6,229 nucleotides of DNA from an uncultured Thiotrichaceae bacterium. GTDB taxonomy: Bacteria > Pseudomonadota > Gammaproteobacteria > Thiotrichales > Thiotrichaceae. Under the pieces are notes generated by a model. It had not been told where the DNA came from. It saw nothing but the letters and a program-made list of their open reading frames with translations, and made no database searches. The translations under genes were made by a program, and so were the position numbers. The stretch lies in NCBI GenBank assembly GCA_937931765.1, contig CALHAO010000030.1:1-6229 (forward strand), written 5' to 3'. This document shows positions 1 to 5,840 of the stretch, piece by piece (position 1 is the stretch's first letter; every line of letters starts with the position of its first letter).

Positions 1-81
1 CCTGCCCGTGCTTGTGGGGAGGCCAAACTGGCGCGTGAAGCGCTGAAAGTTGAAGTCATTGTCACTGCGGCATTAGCGTGA
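1..81 (+). CDS. 3' end of an unidentified protein-coding gene (partial)
   Basis: Frame 1 is open from the first base to a TGA stop at 79-81, giving 26 residues that end in KVEVIVTAALA. The piece has an ordinary alternating Ala/Val/Lys composition and no recognisable motif, so no function is assigned. A uroporphyrinogen-III synthase-like C-terminus was considered but could not be supported. A structured stretch ending in a T-tract lies just downstream, as expected behind a real gene. The call rests mainly on the open frame and this context, so it is moderate. Confidence 0.45.
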   Translation, partial: PARACGEAKLAREALKVEVIVTAALA

Positions 82-111
82 CTTTATTCTCAGCAAACTA
101 AACTATGATTG

Positions 112-160
112 ACGGGTCGACCTGAGCCGTCAGTCAGATTCCGACGAGCCGTATTTTTTT
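112..160 (+). terminator. possible rho-independent terminator of the upstream gene
   Basis: ACGG (112-115) plus GTCG (116-119) can pair with CGAC (142-145) and CCGT (149-152), leaving a GAG bulge at 146-148. A small inner hairpin can form between CTGA (122-125) and TCAG (130-133). The structure is followed directly by ATTTTTTT at 153-160. The stem is branched and bulged, so this is a weak candidate, but its place between two co-directional genes fits. Confidence 0.3.
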
Positions 161-175
161 GTTTCATTCACTATG

Positions 176-181
176 TATAAT
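176..181 (+). promoter_or_regulatory. -10 element of the DUF4124 gene promoter
   Basis: A perfect TATAAT lies 37 bp before the start codon at 219. No good -35 box is found at 16-18 bp spacing; that region is a T-tract (153-160). Transcription would begin near 188. The leader is very AT-rich and ends with a clear AAGGA ribosome binding site at 207-211, seven bases before the ATG. Confidence 0.45.
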
Positions 182-218
182 GGGGGTATAGCTATAAATT
201 ATAAATAAGGATAATACT

Positions 219-701
219 ATGAAACCAAATACCCCGCGTTTGGTACTCGCCCTGTTAATGCTCTGCCTGAGTTTTACTGCCAATGCTGAAATTTATAAAT
301 GGACAGATGCATCGGGCAAAACCCATTACTCACAAACACCTCCCGAAAACACTGCCACTAAAGCTGAAGATATTGGTGACGAAATTGGCATGGCTGCCGG
401 AACTGCTCAGAATAGCGCCGCCGGGTCGGTAAAAAAAGACAAGCCTGGAAGTGATGAGATGGCTAAAGCCAAGGCAGAAGGCAAAGAAAACGCCATCAAA
501 CACCAGACTTATTGTGACCAGCAGAACGCGGCTCTGAAGCAACTACTGGCAAACCCGATCGTGCGCTGGAAATCAGACAATAGCGAGAAAGTCCTCAGCG
601 CTAAAGAACGTCAAGGAAAAATTGCTGAGTTCGAGAAAAGTATCAAAGAAATGTGTAACGAAGATGTGCTGCCACAGAAGAAAAAAGTCGCCGCTGAGTA
701 G
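219..701 (+). CDS. exported DUF4124 domain-containing protein
   Basis: The protein has 160 residues. Residues 1-23 form a Sec signal peptide: basic start, hydrophobic core LVLALLMLCLSF, and an ANA cleavage site before Glu24. The mature N-terminus EIYKWTDASGKTHYSQTPP is the classic DUF4124 motif, a short beta-rich module common in proteobacterial envelope proteins of unknown role. A Lys/Ala/Glu-rich, low-complexity linker (about 45-95) follows. The rest is helical, with Cys99 and Cys146 bracketing a segment rich in Lys and Glu; such paired cysteines recur in this family and may form a periplasmic disulfide. The ATG at 219 has a well-placed AAGGA seven bases upstream. The gene appears to be monocistronic. 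Location is inferred to be periplasm or outer envelope; the biochemical role is unknown. Confidence 0.85.
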   Translation: MKPNTPRLVLALLMLCLSFTANAEIYKWTDASGKTHYSQTPPENTATKAEDIGDEIGMAAGTAQNSAAGSVKKDKPGSDEMAKAKAEGKENAIKHQTYCDQQNAALKQLLANPIVRWKSDNSEKVLSAKERQGKIAEFEKSIKEMCNEDVLPQKKKVAAE

Positions 702-735
702 TACTGGTAAAACAGCGGATACTCCGGTTTTTTTG
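691..735 (+). terminator. probable terminator of the DUF4124 gene
   Basis: CCGCTG (691-696, within the last codons) is an exact inverted match to CAGCGG (713-718). An alternative stem pairs ACTGG (703-707) with CCGGT (724-728). A run of seven T begins at 728. The first stem is nine bases from the T-run, which is not ideal, while the second abuts it but contains a G-T pair and a long loop. Some termination here is likely because an independent tRNA promoter follows immediately. Confidence 0.4.
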
Positions 736-764
736 TTTACAAGATCGTAGGACTGGGTTAGGAT
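736..764 (+). promoter_or_regulatory. sigma70 promoter of the tRNA-Ser gene
   Basis: TTTACA at 736-741 (one mismatch to TTGACA) is separated by 17 bp from TAGGAT at 759-764. The bases after the -10 box, TGCGCCCC, form a GC-rich discriminator, a feature of stable-RNA promoters under stringent (ppGpp/DksA) control. The predicted transcription start is about 771, only a few bases before the mature tRNA 5' end at 775, so the 5' leader would be very short. Confidence 0.6.
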
Positions 765-774
765 TGCGCCCCTT

Positions 775-865
775 GGAGAGGTGTCCGAGTGGCTTAAGGA
801 GCTCGCCTGGAAAGCGTGTATAGGTTAATAGCTTATCGAGGGTTCGAATCCCTCTCTCTCCGCCA
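775..865 (+). tRNA. tRNA-Ser (anticodon GGA)
   Basis: This is a 91-nt class II tRNA. The acceptor stem is GGAGAGG (775-781) with TCTCTCC (855-861), discriminator G862 and encoded CCA (863-865). The anticodon loop CTGGAAA (807-813) carries GGA at 809-811 and would read UCC and UCU serine codons. The long variable arm (about 819-837) has the stem ATAGG/CTTAT, as expected for serine tRNAs. The T-arm is GAGGG, TTCGAAT, CCCTC (838-854). One oddity is that the anticodon stem CTCGC/GCGTG (802-806 with 814-818) contains a T-T mismatch at 803/817, the second pair (position 28-42). All other features are canonical, so the gene should be functional. Confidence 0.95.
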
Positions 866-870
866 AATTT

Positions 871-898
871 AAAAGCCTGCTTTTTAGCAGGCTTTTTT
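871..898 (+). terminator. strong bidirectional terminator after tRNA-Ser
   Basis: AAAAGCCTGC (871-880) pairs perfectly with GCAGGCTTTT (887-896) around a six-base loop, followed by more T to 898. This is a textbook intrinsic terminator for the tRNA transcript. On the other strand the same hairpin ends in a TTTT run, so it can also end the convergent membrane-protein transcript, whose TAA stop (884-886) lies in the loop. Confidence 0.9.
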
Positions 899-1516
899 GT
901 GTCGATCCATTATGTGGATGGTATCAATATCTGACCGGTACTCCATACGCCCCATGATCATGGCATTGATAATCGCGCCATAAAGTACAAAAAGATAAAC
1001 CGGATAAGCCAGCATTATAATGTCCAGGCTACCGACTGAAAGCATCGCAAAGATAGAGGCAATAAACGATATTAACCAGGTAGACATCGTTTCACTGTGT
1101 GGATGAAGATAGGCTTTTCTGATGGTGAGCAACCCCCCGAGCAGGCTGATACTGATGGAAATCACCAACGCATAAATAGCCGTTTCAGTGAGATACCAAA
1201 GCCATAAACCACAAGCCGCACAAACCAGTACCAAAAAATCTGCCCTGTTCATAAAACCTCCGCTACCCAGCCGAATAGACAACAGGAATACGACAATCGT
1301 GCCACTGGTCTGCACACCAGCAAACCACAGTGAGTCTGTAGCGCCTTCGGATACCTGAGCAAAAAACGCCAGCGAAGCCAGCACAGACCAAATCATCCAG
1401 GATGAACGTTGAGGCTGCGTCCGCTTCTTCAACGTATCAATGATATAAGGCAAATAGGCACAAACGCTAAGCATCCCCGCAAGAGCGCCATAAATAAACA
1501 AGACCTGCACACTCAT
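884..1516 (-). CDS. seven-helix membrane protein, PQ-loop/SWEET-like
   Basis: The protein has 210 residues and seven predicted membrane helices at about 5-26, 38-56, 62-82, 92-110, 113-131, 144-161 and 163-186, with a short charged C-terminal tail. The first loop, PYIIDTLKKRTQPQRSSWMIW, resembles the LPQ-loop region of SemiSWEET/PQ-loop proteins. A weak copy, LTIRKAYLHPHSETMSTWLI, follows helix 5, so the order looks like 3 helices, a linker helix, then 3 helices, as in SWEET sugar transporters. Transport of a small solute is an inference; the substrate is unknown and the family call is tentative. The ATG at 1516 has GAGGG (complement of 1521-1525) four bases upstream. The coding end KKAC-stop lies in the terminator shared with tRNA-Ser. 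The gene stands alone. Confidence 0.8.
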   Translation of the reverse strand: MSVQVLFIYGALAGMLSVCAYLPYIIDTLKKRTQPQRSSWMIWSVLASLAFFAQVSEGATDSLWFAGVQTSGTIVVFLLSIRLGSGGFMNRADFLVLVCAACGLWLWYLTETAIYALVISISISLLGGLLTIRKAYLHPHSETMSTWLISFIASIFAMLSVGSLDIIMLAYPVYLFVLYGAIINAMIMGRMEYRSDIDTIHIMDRHKKAC

Positions 1517-1535
1517 TTTTCCCTCGCTTTATTGT

Positions 1536-1565
1536 TTTAAACTGTGTTCTTTCGAGCATAGTCAA
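1536..1565 (-). promoter_or_regulatory. candidate sigma70 promoter of the membrane-protein gene
   Basis: On the minus strand TTGACT (complement of 1560-1565) lies 18 bp before TTTAAA (1536-1541). The -35 box matches five of six consensus bases; the -10 box matches four. Transcription would start about 1529, giving a short leader that contains the ribosome binding site at 1521-1525. Confidence 0.5.
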
Positions 1566-1657
1566 TGCGAGCCAGCTAATTGTGTGAACTGGTTACCTTA
1601 TGGTCGTTTCCTCCTCAAAATAAAGAAAATACCAGCGGATTGTGCGAAATAAATCAT

Positions 1658-1702
1658 CCCTTATAAGCATGTAAGCGGGCATCCAAAGCAAGCCTGATAG
1701 GG
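1658..1702 (-). terminator. weak candidate terminator of the glycoside hydrolase gene
   Basis: Three bases past the TAA stop on the minus strand, CCCTAT (complement of 1697-1702) can pair with ATAAGGG (complement of 1658-1664), with one bulged A. The loop is about 32 bases, and only an AT-rich stretch, not a clean T-run, follows. No better terminator is visible in the 188-bp gap between this gene and the membrane-protein gene. Confidence 0.2.
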
Positions 1703-1704
1703 TT

Positions 1705-4002
1705 TTAATCCCCCAACACCACCTCACCAAACAACTCAGGGTTTTTCCAGGCCCGATCCACAGCTGCATTCCAAGCCATTTTCGCATCCCGTAAATGACC
1801 ATTATCATCATCATTGACATGCACATCGAAACCTATTATTAAACCCACTCGTGGCTTAATACCCAGTAATTTCCACGGAATGGTCGTATCTAAACGATAA
1901 CCCGCATCAGTTTTAATCATTTTATGCCGAATGCTGCCAGTATCACGTTTTGGCGAACTACCACTTAGATTAACCGCTTGATCTTTCATCCGAAATACAA
2001 ACTGGAAGTCATCTTTCCCATCAAATTGACTTTCACGGCTGCCGTTGGCATCAATATAAATCTCAACCGAATCATCCGCCCAAACCTGATCAGAGTCTTC
2101 CATCAGCTGATCATCATCAATAATCACTGCAAGATTAAAATTCTTCTCATTCCAACTGGCGCGCCATTCTACGGATAAATCACCAGCATTGCTCAAGGTG
2201 CCTTTTATCAGGGTTGCGATACGGTGCGGTATTGCCTTTTGCAAGTCAGCACTGCCGCGCTTAATCGTCACCGAAGTCGGCTCTTTAACGACAACTGTTT
2301 CACCAGTCACTAAATCGTTCGGAACAAACTCAGGTTTTGGCAAACGATGTAACGGGTTCTTCTGACAACCCGTCCACCAACAAGGCTGATCAGTGTTAAA
2401 TGTCAGCAAGGCGCGGTACTTCGGCGTTTCAGCTTCCGGCTGACTAATATATTCCGTAATTCCCCAGCTGCCGTGCCAGGTAGGTGGCCGGGGCGCAGAA
2501 AATGCCACAAACAACTTGCCACCCACATCCTTCCAACCAGCCAACAAACGCTGATATTCTTCGGCCATACGCGGGTCACGATTAGCCGCCACTAAGTACG
2601 GTGTAGCACCTTCAGTCATCTTGTGCGTTTTATGATCCACCAGATGCTGGCCGCCTTCATAGGCGATTAAATCGACACCGTAAGCGGTCGCCGTTTCTGC
2701 TTGCTGACGGATAATCTTCAGCAAATTATCAATGGAATAACGATTATCCGGCACAGCTAGCGCAGCAAACACACCGTCTACATCACTGAGCGCTTTCAGC
2801 TCATCCTGATCAATATAAAAGTAAGGCGCAATCGCTACTGCATCAACGTATTGATAGGCCTGTTGATACGCCAGAATGATTTCAGTCATCGCGTTATCAG
2901 TGGTCATGCCACCCATCACCCGCACTAAACGCTCTGTATCACCAAACACCTCTTCCCACAGCTTAAAAATATGCACGCTGTGTTTGGAATAATACTTAAA
3001 CCCTGCGATACGGCGATCAGCATCTAATTTTGCGATAGTACCCTTTTGCTTCATGTGCTCAGCTTGCGACACAAACACAGCGTTCCAGGCTTCATTGGTA
3101 TATTCAATATAAACATTGAGCGTGGGCTTGAGGTGCTGCTTCACATACTCAGCAAAGCGACGGAGATAATGATCACCCGCATTGTGCGGCATATTAAACC
3201 ACGGGTTGATATTTAACTGATTCGCCAGTTTGACCATGATTTCAACCGGCACCCCGCGCTGACCTTCCGGCCCGCCCCAGGTAGCTTCATCAAGATTAGG
3301 CCGATCCTGCCAATAACGCAGGTCATTGCGCGTGATACCGGACATATTCATAAAGCGGATGACTTTGAAGTCTTTCATGAAATTCAGGTAATCCGGATTA
3401 AAGGTGATGTCCTCGTAATGATCAGCAAACGCCTGGTAGGATTTACCGCTGCATTGCTTAGCGCTATCCACCCGCTTAAACGGATCATTCTCACAAATGC
3501 CACCACTCATTAGGACACGGATGTTGCGCAGATGATTTTCGGGGTTACTTTCCATGATATACAGCGTGGCAGTGATGGTTTTCTCATCCAACGACTCCAG
3601 TCGAATCAGATCCATACCGGGGGAGCTTTTAACCAGCTTGGCAGCACCACCGTATTGTAAGCGCCCTTCCCCTTCATAGCGCACGGTATAAGTGCCTCCG
3701 GGCAATGCATCGGCTGGAATAACGTTCAGGAAGCGCGTACCGACCTGTCCGCCATTCAATGCACTAGGCCAGCCATGGTCATCATAATCAATCTCACCTT
3801 TGGTCAACCAGGGCCGTGCCGACTCAAACGGTAAGGCGAAACGGAATAAGTCAATGAAGGGCAAACTGGCATCGGTCTCCATCGCCTCGTTGGTATTGAT
3901 ACCCAGCGGTGAGGATTCGTTCCCAGCCAGCGCATAAGTGCTACTGCTGATGAGCAACCATAGGTGTAAGCCAGCCATTAATAGCAAAACCGCTTTTCTC
4001 AT
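1705..4002 (-). CDS. secreted glycoside hydrolase-like protein with C-terminal CBM9 domain
   Basis: The protein has 765 residues from the chosen ATG at 4002, which lies nine bases after AAAAGG (complement of 4012-4017). An in-frame ATG at 4008 (spacing three) and a TTG at 4035 are less likely. Residues 1-26 form a Sec signal peptide with a Tyr-Ala-Leu-Ala end. Residues about 35-165 look like a beta-rich N-terminal region. About 195-510 resemble a clan GH-A (alpha/beta) barrel: INPWFNMPHNAGD, then VYIEYTNEAWN with candidate acid/base Glu304, then LIAYEGGQH with candidate nucleophile Glu449. About 592-763 match the CBM9-like (family 9 carbohydrate-binding) fold, with DDSVEIYID and YRLDTTIPWKLLG. 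Two Cys pairs are near 170/184 and 541/546. It probably binds and cleaves a beta-linked polysaccharide outside the cytoplasm. GH family and substrate are not determined; related proteins are often annotated only as cellulose-binding proteins. Confidence 0.85.
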   Translation of the reverse strand: MRKAVLLLMAGLHLWLLISSSTYALAGNESSPLGINTNEAMETDASLPFIDLFRFALPFESARPWLTKGEIDYDDHGWPSALNGGQVGTRFLNVIPADALPGGTYTVRYEGEGRLQYGGAAKLVKSSPGMDLIRLESLDEKTITATLYIMESNPENHLRNIRVLMSGGICENDPFKRVDSAKQCSGKSYQAFADHYEDITFNPDYLNFMKDFKVIRFMNMSGITRNDLRYWQDRPNLDEATWGGPEGQRGVPVEIMVKLANQLNINPWFNMPHNAGDHYLRRFAEYVKQHLKPTLNVYIEYTNEAWNAVFVSQAEHMKQKGTIAKLDADRRIAGFKYYSKHSVHIFKLWEEVFGDTERLVRVMGGMTTDNAMTEIILAYQQAYQYVDAVAIAPYFYIDQDELKALSDVDGVFAALAVPDNRYSIDNLLKIIRQQAETATAYGVDLIAYEGGQHLVDHKTHKMTEGATPYLVAANRDPRMAEEYQRLLAGWKDVGGKLFVAFSAPRPPTWHGSWGITEYISQPEAETPKYRALLTFNTDQPCWWTGCQKNPLHRLPKPEFVPNDLVTGETVVVKEPTSVTIKRGSADLQKAIPHRIATLIKGTLSNAGDLSVEWRASWNEKNFNLAVIIDDDQLMEDSDQVWADDSVEIYIDANGSRESQFDGKDDFQFVFRMKDQAVNLSGSSPKRDTGSIRHKMIKTDAGYRLDTTIPWKLLGIKPRVGLIIGFDVHVNDDDNGHLRDAKMAWNAAVDRAWKNPELFGEVVLGD

Positions 4003-4026
4003 GTACATCGACCTTTTATAGCGTTT

Positions 4027-4048
4027 ACTCAGCAACAGGATACTGAGT
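4027..4048. repeat. inverted repeat upstream of the glycoside hydrolase start
   Basis: ACTCAG (4027-4032) and CTGAGT (4043-4048) form a perfect 6-bp inverted repeat around a 10-bp spacer, 25-46 bp before the chosen start codon. It could be an operator half-site pair or a hairpin in the mRNA leader. No convincing promoter for this gene was found nearby, so its position relative to the transcription start is unknown. Confidence 0.3.
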
Positions 4049-4153
4049 CACGTGGGGTTTGTGGGAGGTTCAACTGACCAAGAGAATAGACCAGTGAGCA
4101 AGCGGAGTGATGGTTACATAAATTAAGCAGGGCTGCATTGGTTTTGGCTTTCT

Positions 4154-4214
4154 GCGGTGAATGACTGAGCTAATCACCGCAAAATATGCGGTGATTAAGT
4201 GCTACAATTACCGC
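4154..4214. promoter_or_regulatory. operator array: four alternating 10-bp half-sites at 17-bp period
   Basis: Half-sites are A GCGGTGAATG (4154-4163), B TAATCACCGC (4171-4180), C GCGGTGATTA (4188-4197) and D CAATTACCGC (4205-4214). Orientation alternates and every gap is exactly 7 bp. B and C form a perfect 10-bp palindrome; A and D are imperfect copies, and A is an 8/10 inverted match to D, so the whole 61-bp block is roughly symmetric about 4184. The extended -10 box of the fic promoter falls between C and D and partly in D. A bound repressor would cover the promoter. The likely ligand is the winged-helix domain of the Fic protein encoded 29 bp downstream, which is an inference. Confidence 0.75.
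4200..4208 (+). promoter_or_regulatory. extended -10 promoter of the fic gene
   Basis: TGC followed by TACAAT (4203-4208) is a full extended -10 element (TGn-TATAAT-like, one mismatch). No -35 box is visible at the correct spacing, which is usual for extended -10 promoters. Transcription would start about 4215, leaving a leader of about 28 bases with the ribosome binding site GGAAAG at 4232-4237. Confidence 0.65.
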
Positions 4215-4242
4215 ATAGCCAACTATCCGGCGGAAAGATGAC

Positions 4243-5373
4243 ATGCAATGGATTCATCAACAAACAAACTGGCCTGATTTTTATTGGGACGAACAGGTGC
4301 TAACTACGCCCTTGGCACAGCTACGTGCTCAACAAGGCCGTTTATTGGGGAAAATGGAGCACCTTGGTTTTGCGCTACGGGAAGAAGCCAGCCTGAATGC
4401 ATTAGCCAGTGACGTAGTGAAGTCATCGGCTATTGAGGGTGAACAGCTGAACCTGGAAGAAGTACGCTCTTCGATTGCCCGCCAATTGGGCATGGATCAG
4501 GGCGGCTTAGTGCCATCCAATCGGCATGTTGATGGTATCGTTGAGGTACTGCTGGATGCCACACAGTTTTACCAGCGCCCCCTGACTGAGGCGCGGCTTT
4601 GTGGCTGGCATGCTGCGTTGTTTCCGACGGGATTTAGTGGCTTAACACCGATTATGGTGGGTATGTGGCGACCACCTTCAGCGGGAGAAATGCAGGTGAT
4701 TTCCGGGGCTTACGGGCGCTCTAAAGTGCATTTTGAAGCACCGGCGGCTGAGAGGCTGGAAGCTGAGATGGCGGCATTTCTGCACTGGTTTACGCAGGAT
4801 CAGCCGATTGATCCGGTGATTAAGGCGGCCATTGCGCATTTCTGGTTTGTGACAGTGCACCCGTTTGAGGACGGCAACGGGCGGATTGCACGGGCTATTG
4901 CGGATATGGCGTTAGCGCGGGCGGATCAGTCGGCGCAACGGTTTTATAGTATGTCGGCGCAGATTGAGGCGGAGCGTAAGGATTATTATGCTCAATTGGA
5001 ACAGCAGCAGCGTGGCACTCTGGATATTACGCCCTGGCTGCATTGGTTTTTGTCTTGTCTGGCTCGGGCATTAGTCCGGGCTGAAGAAGCGTTGCGGGGT
5101 GTGCTACATAAATCCAGAGTTTGGCAGCAGTTACAACCTCGTGCGGTGAATGAGCGCCAGCGGGTGGTGATGAACCGGATGCTGGGGGATTTTGAGGGTT
5201 TTATGAATACCTCGAAATACGCGAAGATGGCGAAGTGCTCGAATGACACGGCCTTGCGGGATATTCGGGCGTTGGTGGGCTGGGGCGTGTTGGTGCAGAA
5301 TCCGGCGCAGGGGCGGAGTACGAGTTATCGGGTGGTTTCCGGGGATGAGTTGGCAATCCTGCACAAACATTAG
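4243..5373 (+). CDS. Fic family protein (class II, DUF4172 N-terminus, C-terminal winged helix)
   Basis: The protein has 376 residues. The N-terminus MQWIHQQTNWPDFYWDE is typical of DUF4172 Fic proteins and fixes the start; GGAAAG lies five bases before this ATG. The inhibitory helix motif S61SAIE65G66 fits SxxxE(G/N), placing it among N-terminally inhibited class II enzymes. A beta-hairpin flap for target docking spans about 140-166. The catalytic motif HPFEDGNGRIAR (206-217) is complete, with catalytic His206, Asp210 and Arg residues, so AMP transfer (and possibly reversal) to a hydroxyl on a target protein is expected in the cytoplasm. Residues about 303-365 form a winged helix-turn-helix (NTSKYAKMAKCSNDTALRDI). 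With the operator array just upstream, this suggests autoregulation. The protein target is unknown. The gene precedes a toxin-antitoxin pair by 92 bp but has its own promoter. Confidence 0.92.
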   Translation: MQWIHQQTNWPDFYWDEQVLTTPLAQLRAQQGRLLGKMEHLGFALREEASLNALASDVVKSSAIEGEQLNLEEVRSSIARQLGMDQGGLVPSNRHVDGIVEVLLDATQFYQRPLTEARLCGWHAALFPTGFSGLTPIMVGMWRPPSAGEMQVISGAYGRSKVHFEAPAAERLEAEMAAFLHWFTQDQPIDPVIKAAIAHFWFVTVHPFEDGNGRIARAIADMALARADQSAQRFYSMSAQIEAERKDYYAQLEQQQRGTLDITPWLHWFLSCLARALVRAEEALRGVLHKSRVWQQLQPRAVNERQRVVMNRMLGDFEGFMNTSKYAKMAKCSNDTALRDIRALVGWGVLVQNPAQGRSTSYRVVSGDELAILHKH

Positions 5374-5408
5374 CGAGGACCTTCGATGCGTGACTCATCA
5401 ATCATTGT

Positions 5409-5438
5409 TTTACACACAAGCTTATGCCAAACTAAAAA
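5409..5438 (+). promoter_or_regulatory. candidate promoter of the toxin-antitoxin operon
   Basis: TTTACA (5409-5414) lies 18 bp before TAAAAA (5433-5438), five of six and four of six matches to the sigma70 boxes. Transcription would start about 5445, so the leader is very short and carries the ribosome binding site GGGAGA (5453-5458). The 92-bp gap after fic has no clear terminator, so read-through from fic is also possible. A near-palindrome, GATGCGTGACTCATC (5385-5399), lies just upstream of the promoter. Confidence 0.4.
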
Positions 5439-5462
5439 TGTTCCTACATTAAGGGAGAACAT
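5438..5462. repeat. inverted repeat over the antitoxin ribosome binding site
   Basis: ATGTTC (5438-5443) and GAACAT (5457-5462) are perfect inverted copies with a 13-bp spacer. They span the predicted transcription start and the ribosome binding site GGGAGA at 5453-5458. This is the usual place for an autoregulatory operator in a type II toxin-antitoxin operon; a leader hairpin is an alternative reading. Confidence 0.4.
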
Positions 5463-5465
5463 GAT

Positions 5466-5840
5466 ATGCAAGTCGTCAACATCCGGCAACTAAAAAATAA
5501 CCCATCCACTGCATTGCGACAAGCAAAGCAGGATCTGATGATGGTCACCAATCGTGACAGACCGGATGCGCTGTTAGTTAGCATGGAACAACTGGCAGGC
5601 GCTCCCAATATACAACAAGTCAGGCTGGTAATGGCGATCAGATTATTCCGTGAAAAACAGCTTTCTGTTGCAGCCGCCGCCCGATTTGCAGGTAAGCCGC
5701 TGTCAGAAATGCTGACTTTGCTTTCTGAGATGGAACTGCCTGTCGTAGATTACGATGAACAGGAACAACAAGCCGAAGCTGCCCTGATTGAAAAAATGTC
5801 AGCCAATACCCCACCTCAAACAAACAGCAACGGGTTATGA
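5466..5840 (+). CDS. composite antitoxin: Phd/YefM-like N-terminus and UPF0175-like C-terminus
   Basis: The protein has 124 residues. Residues 1-43 (VNIRQLKNNPSTALRQ, then VTNRDRPDALLVSMEQL) match the Phd/YefM antitoxin DNA-binding fold, in which dimers bind the operon's own operator. Residues about 53-98 (RLFREKQLSVAAAARFAGKPLSEMLTLL, then LPVVDYDEQE) match UPF0175, a small helix-turn-helix antitoxin family usually found alone. The acidic/polar tail (99-124) may be the toxin-binding, disordered part. The ATG at 5466 has GGGAGA seven bases upstream; another ATG at 5461 is out of frame. The stop overlaps the start of the toxin gene by ATGA, so the two are translationally coupled. The expected role is to neutralise the toxin and repress the operon. 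Confidence 0.8.
   Translation: MQVVNIRQLKNNPSTALRQAKQDLMMVTNRDRPDALLVSMEQLAGAPNIQQVRLVMAIRLFREKQLSVAAAARFAGKPLSEMLTLLSEMELPVVDYDEQEQQAEAALIEKMSANTPPQTNSNGL

Noticed and set aside
124..152. Direct repeat GAGCCGT (124-130 and 146-152)
   Set aside because: Only 7 bp in two copies and within a structured region; could easily be chance.
330..542. Minus-strand 70-codon frame inside the DUF4124 gene
   Set aside because: Opposite a clear signal-peptide protein, with no family resemblance; treated as a shadow frame.
843..865. tRNA 3' end as an integration (att) site
   Set aside because: No second copy of the T-arm and acceptor sequence occurs in the window, and no integrase is adjacent.
1593..1826. 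Minus-strand 77-codon frame overlapping the end of the glycoside hydrolase gene
   Set aside because: It overlaps the CBM9 coding region in another frame and its Met-rich start reflects CAT repeats on the plus strand.
4003..4035. Upstream TTG (4035) or ATG (4008) as start of the glycoside hydrolase
   Set aside because: The TTG adds eleven basic residues before a good signal peptide and lacks a ribosome binding site; the ATG at 4008 is only three bases from AAAAGG, whereas the ATG at 4002 has proper spacing. A difference of two residues remains uncertain.
5131..5401. Several minus-strand and one plus-strand alternative frames at the fic 3' end
   Set aside because: Pro/His/Arg-rich or Trp/Arg-rich translations typical of shadow frames in GC-rich coding DNA; the Fic winged helix explains the region.
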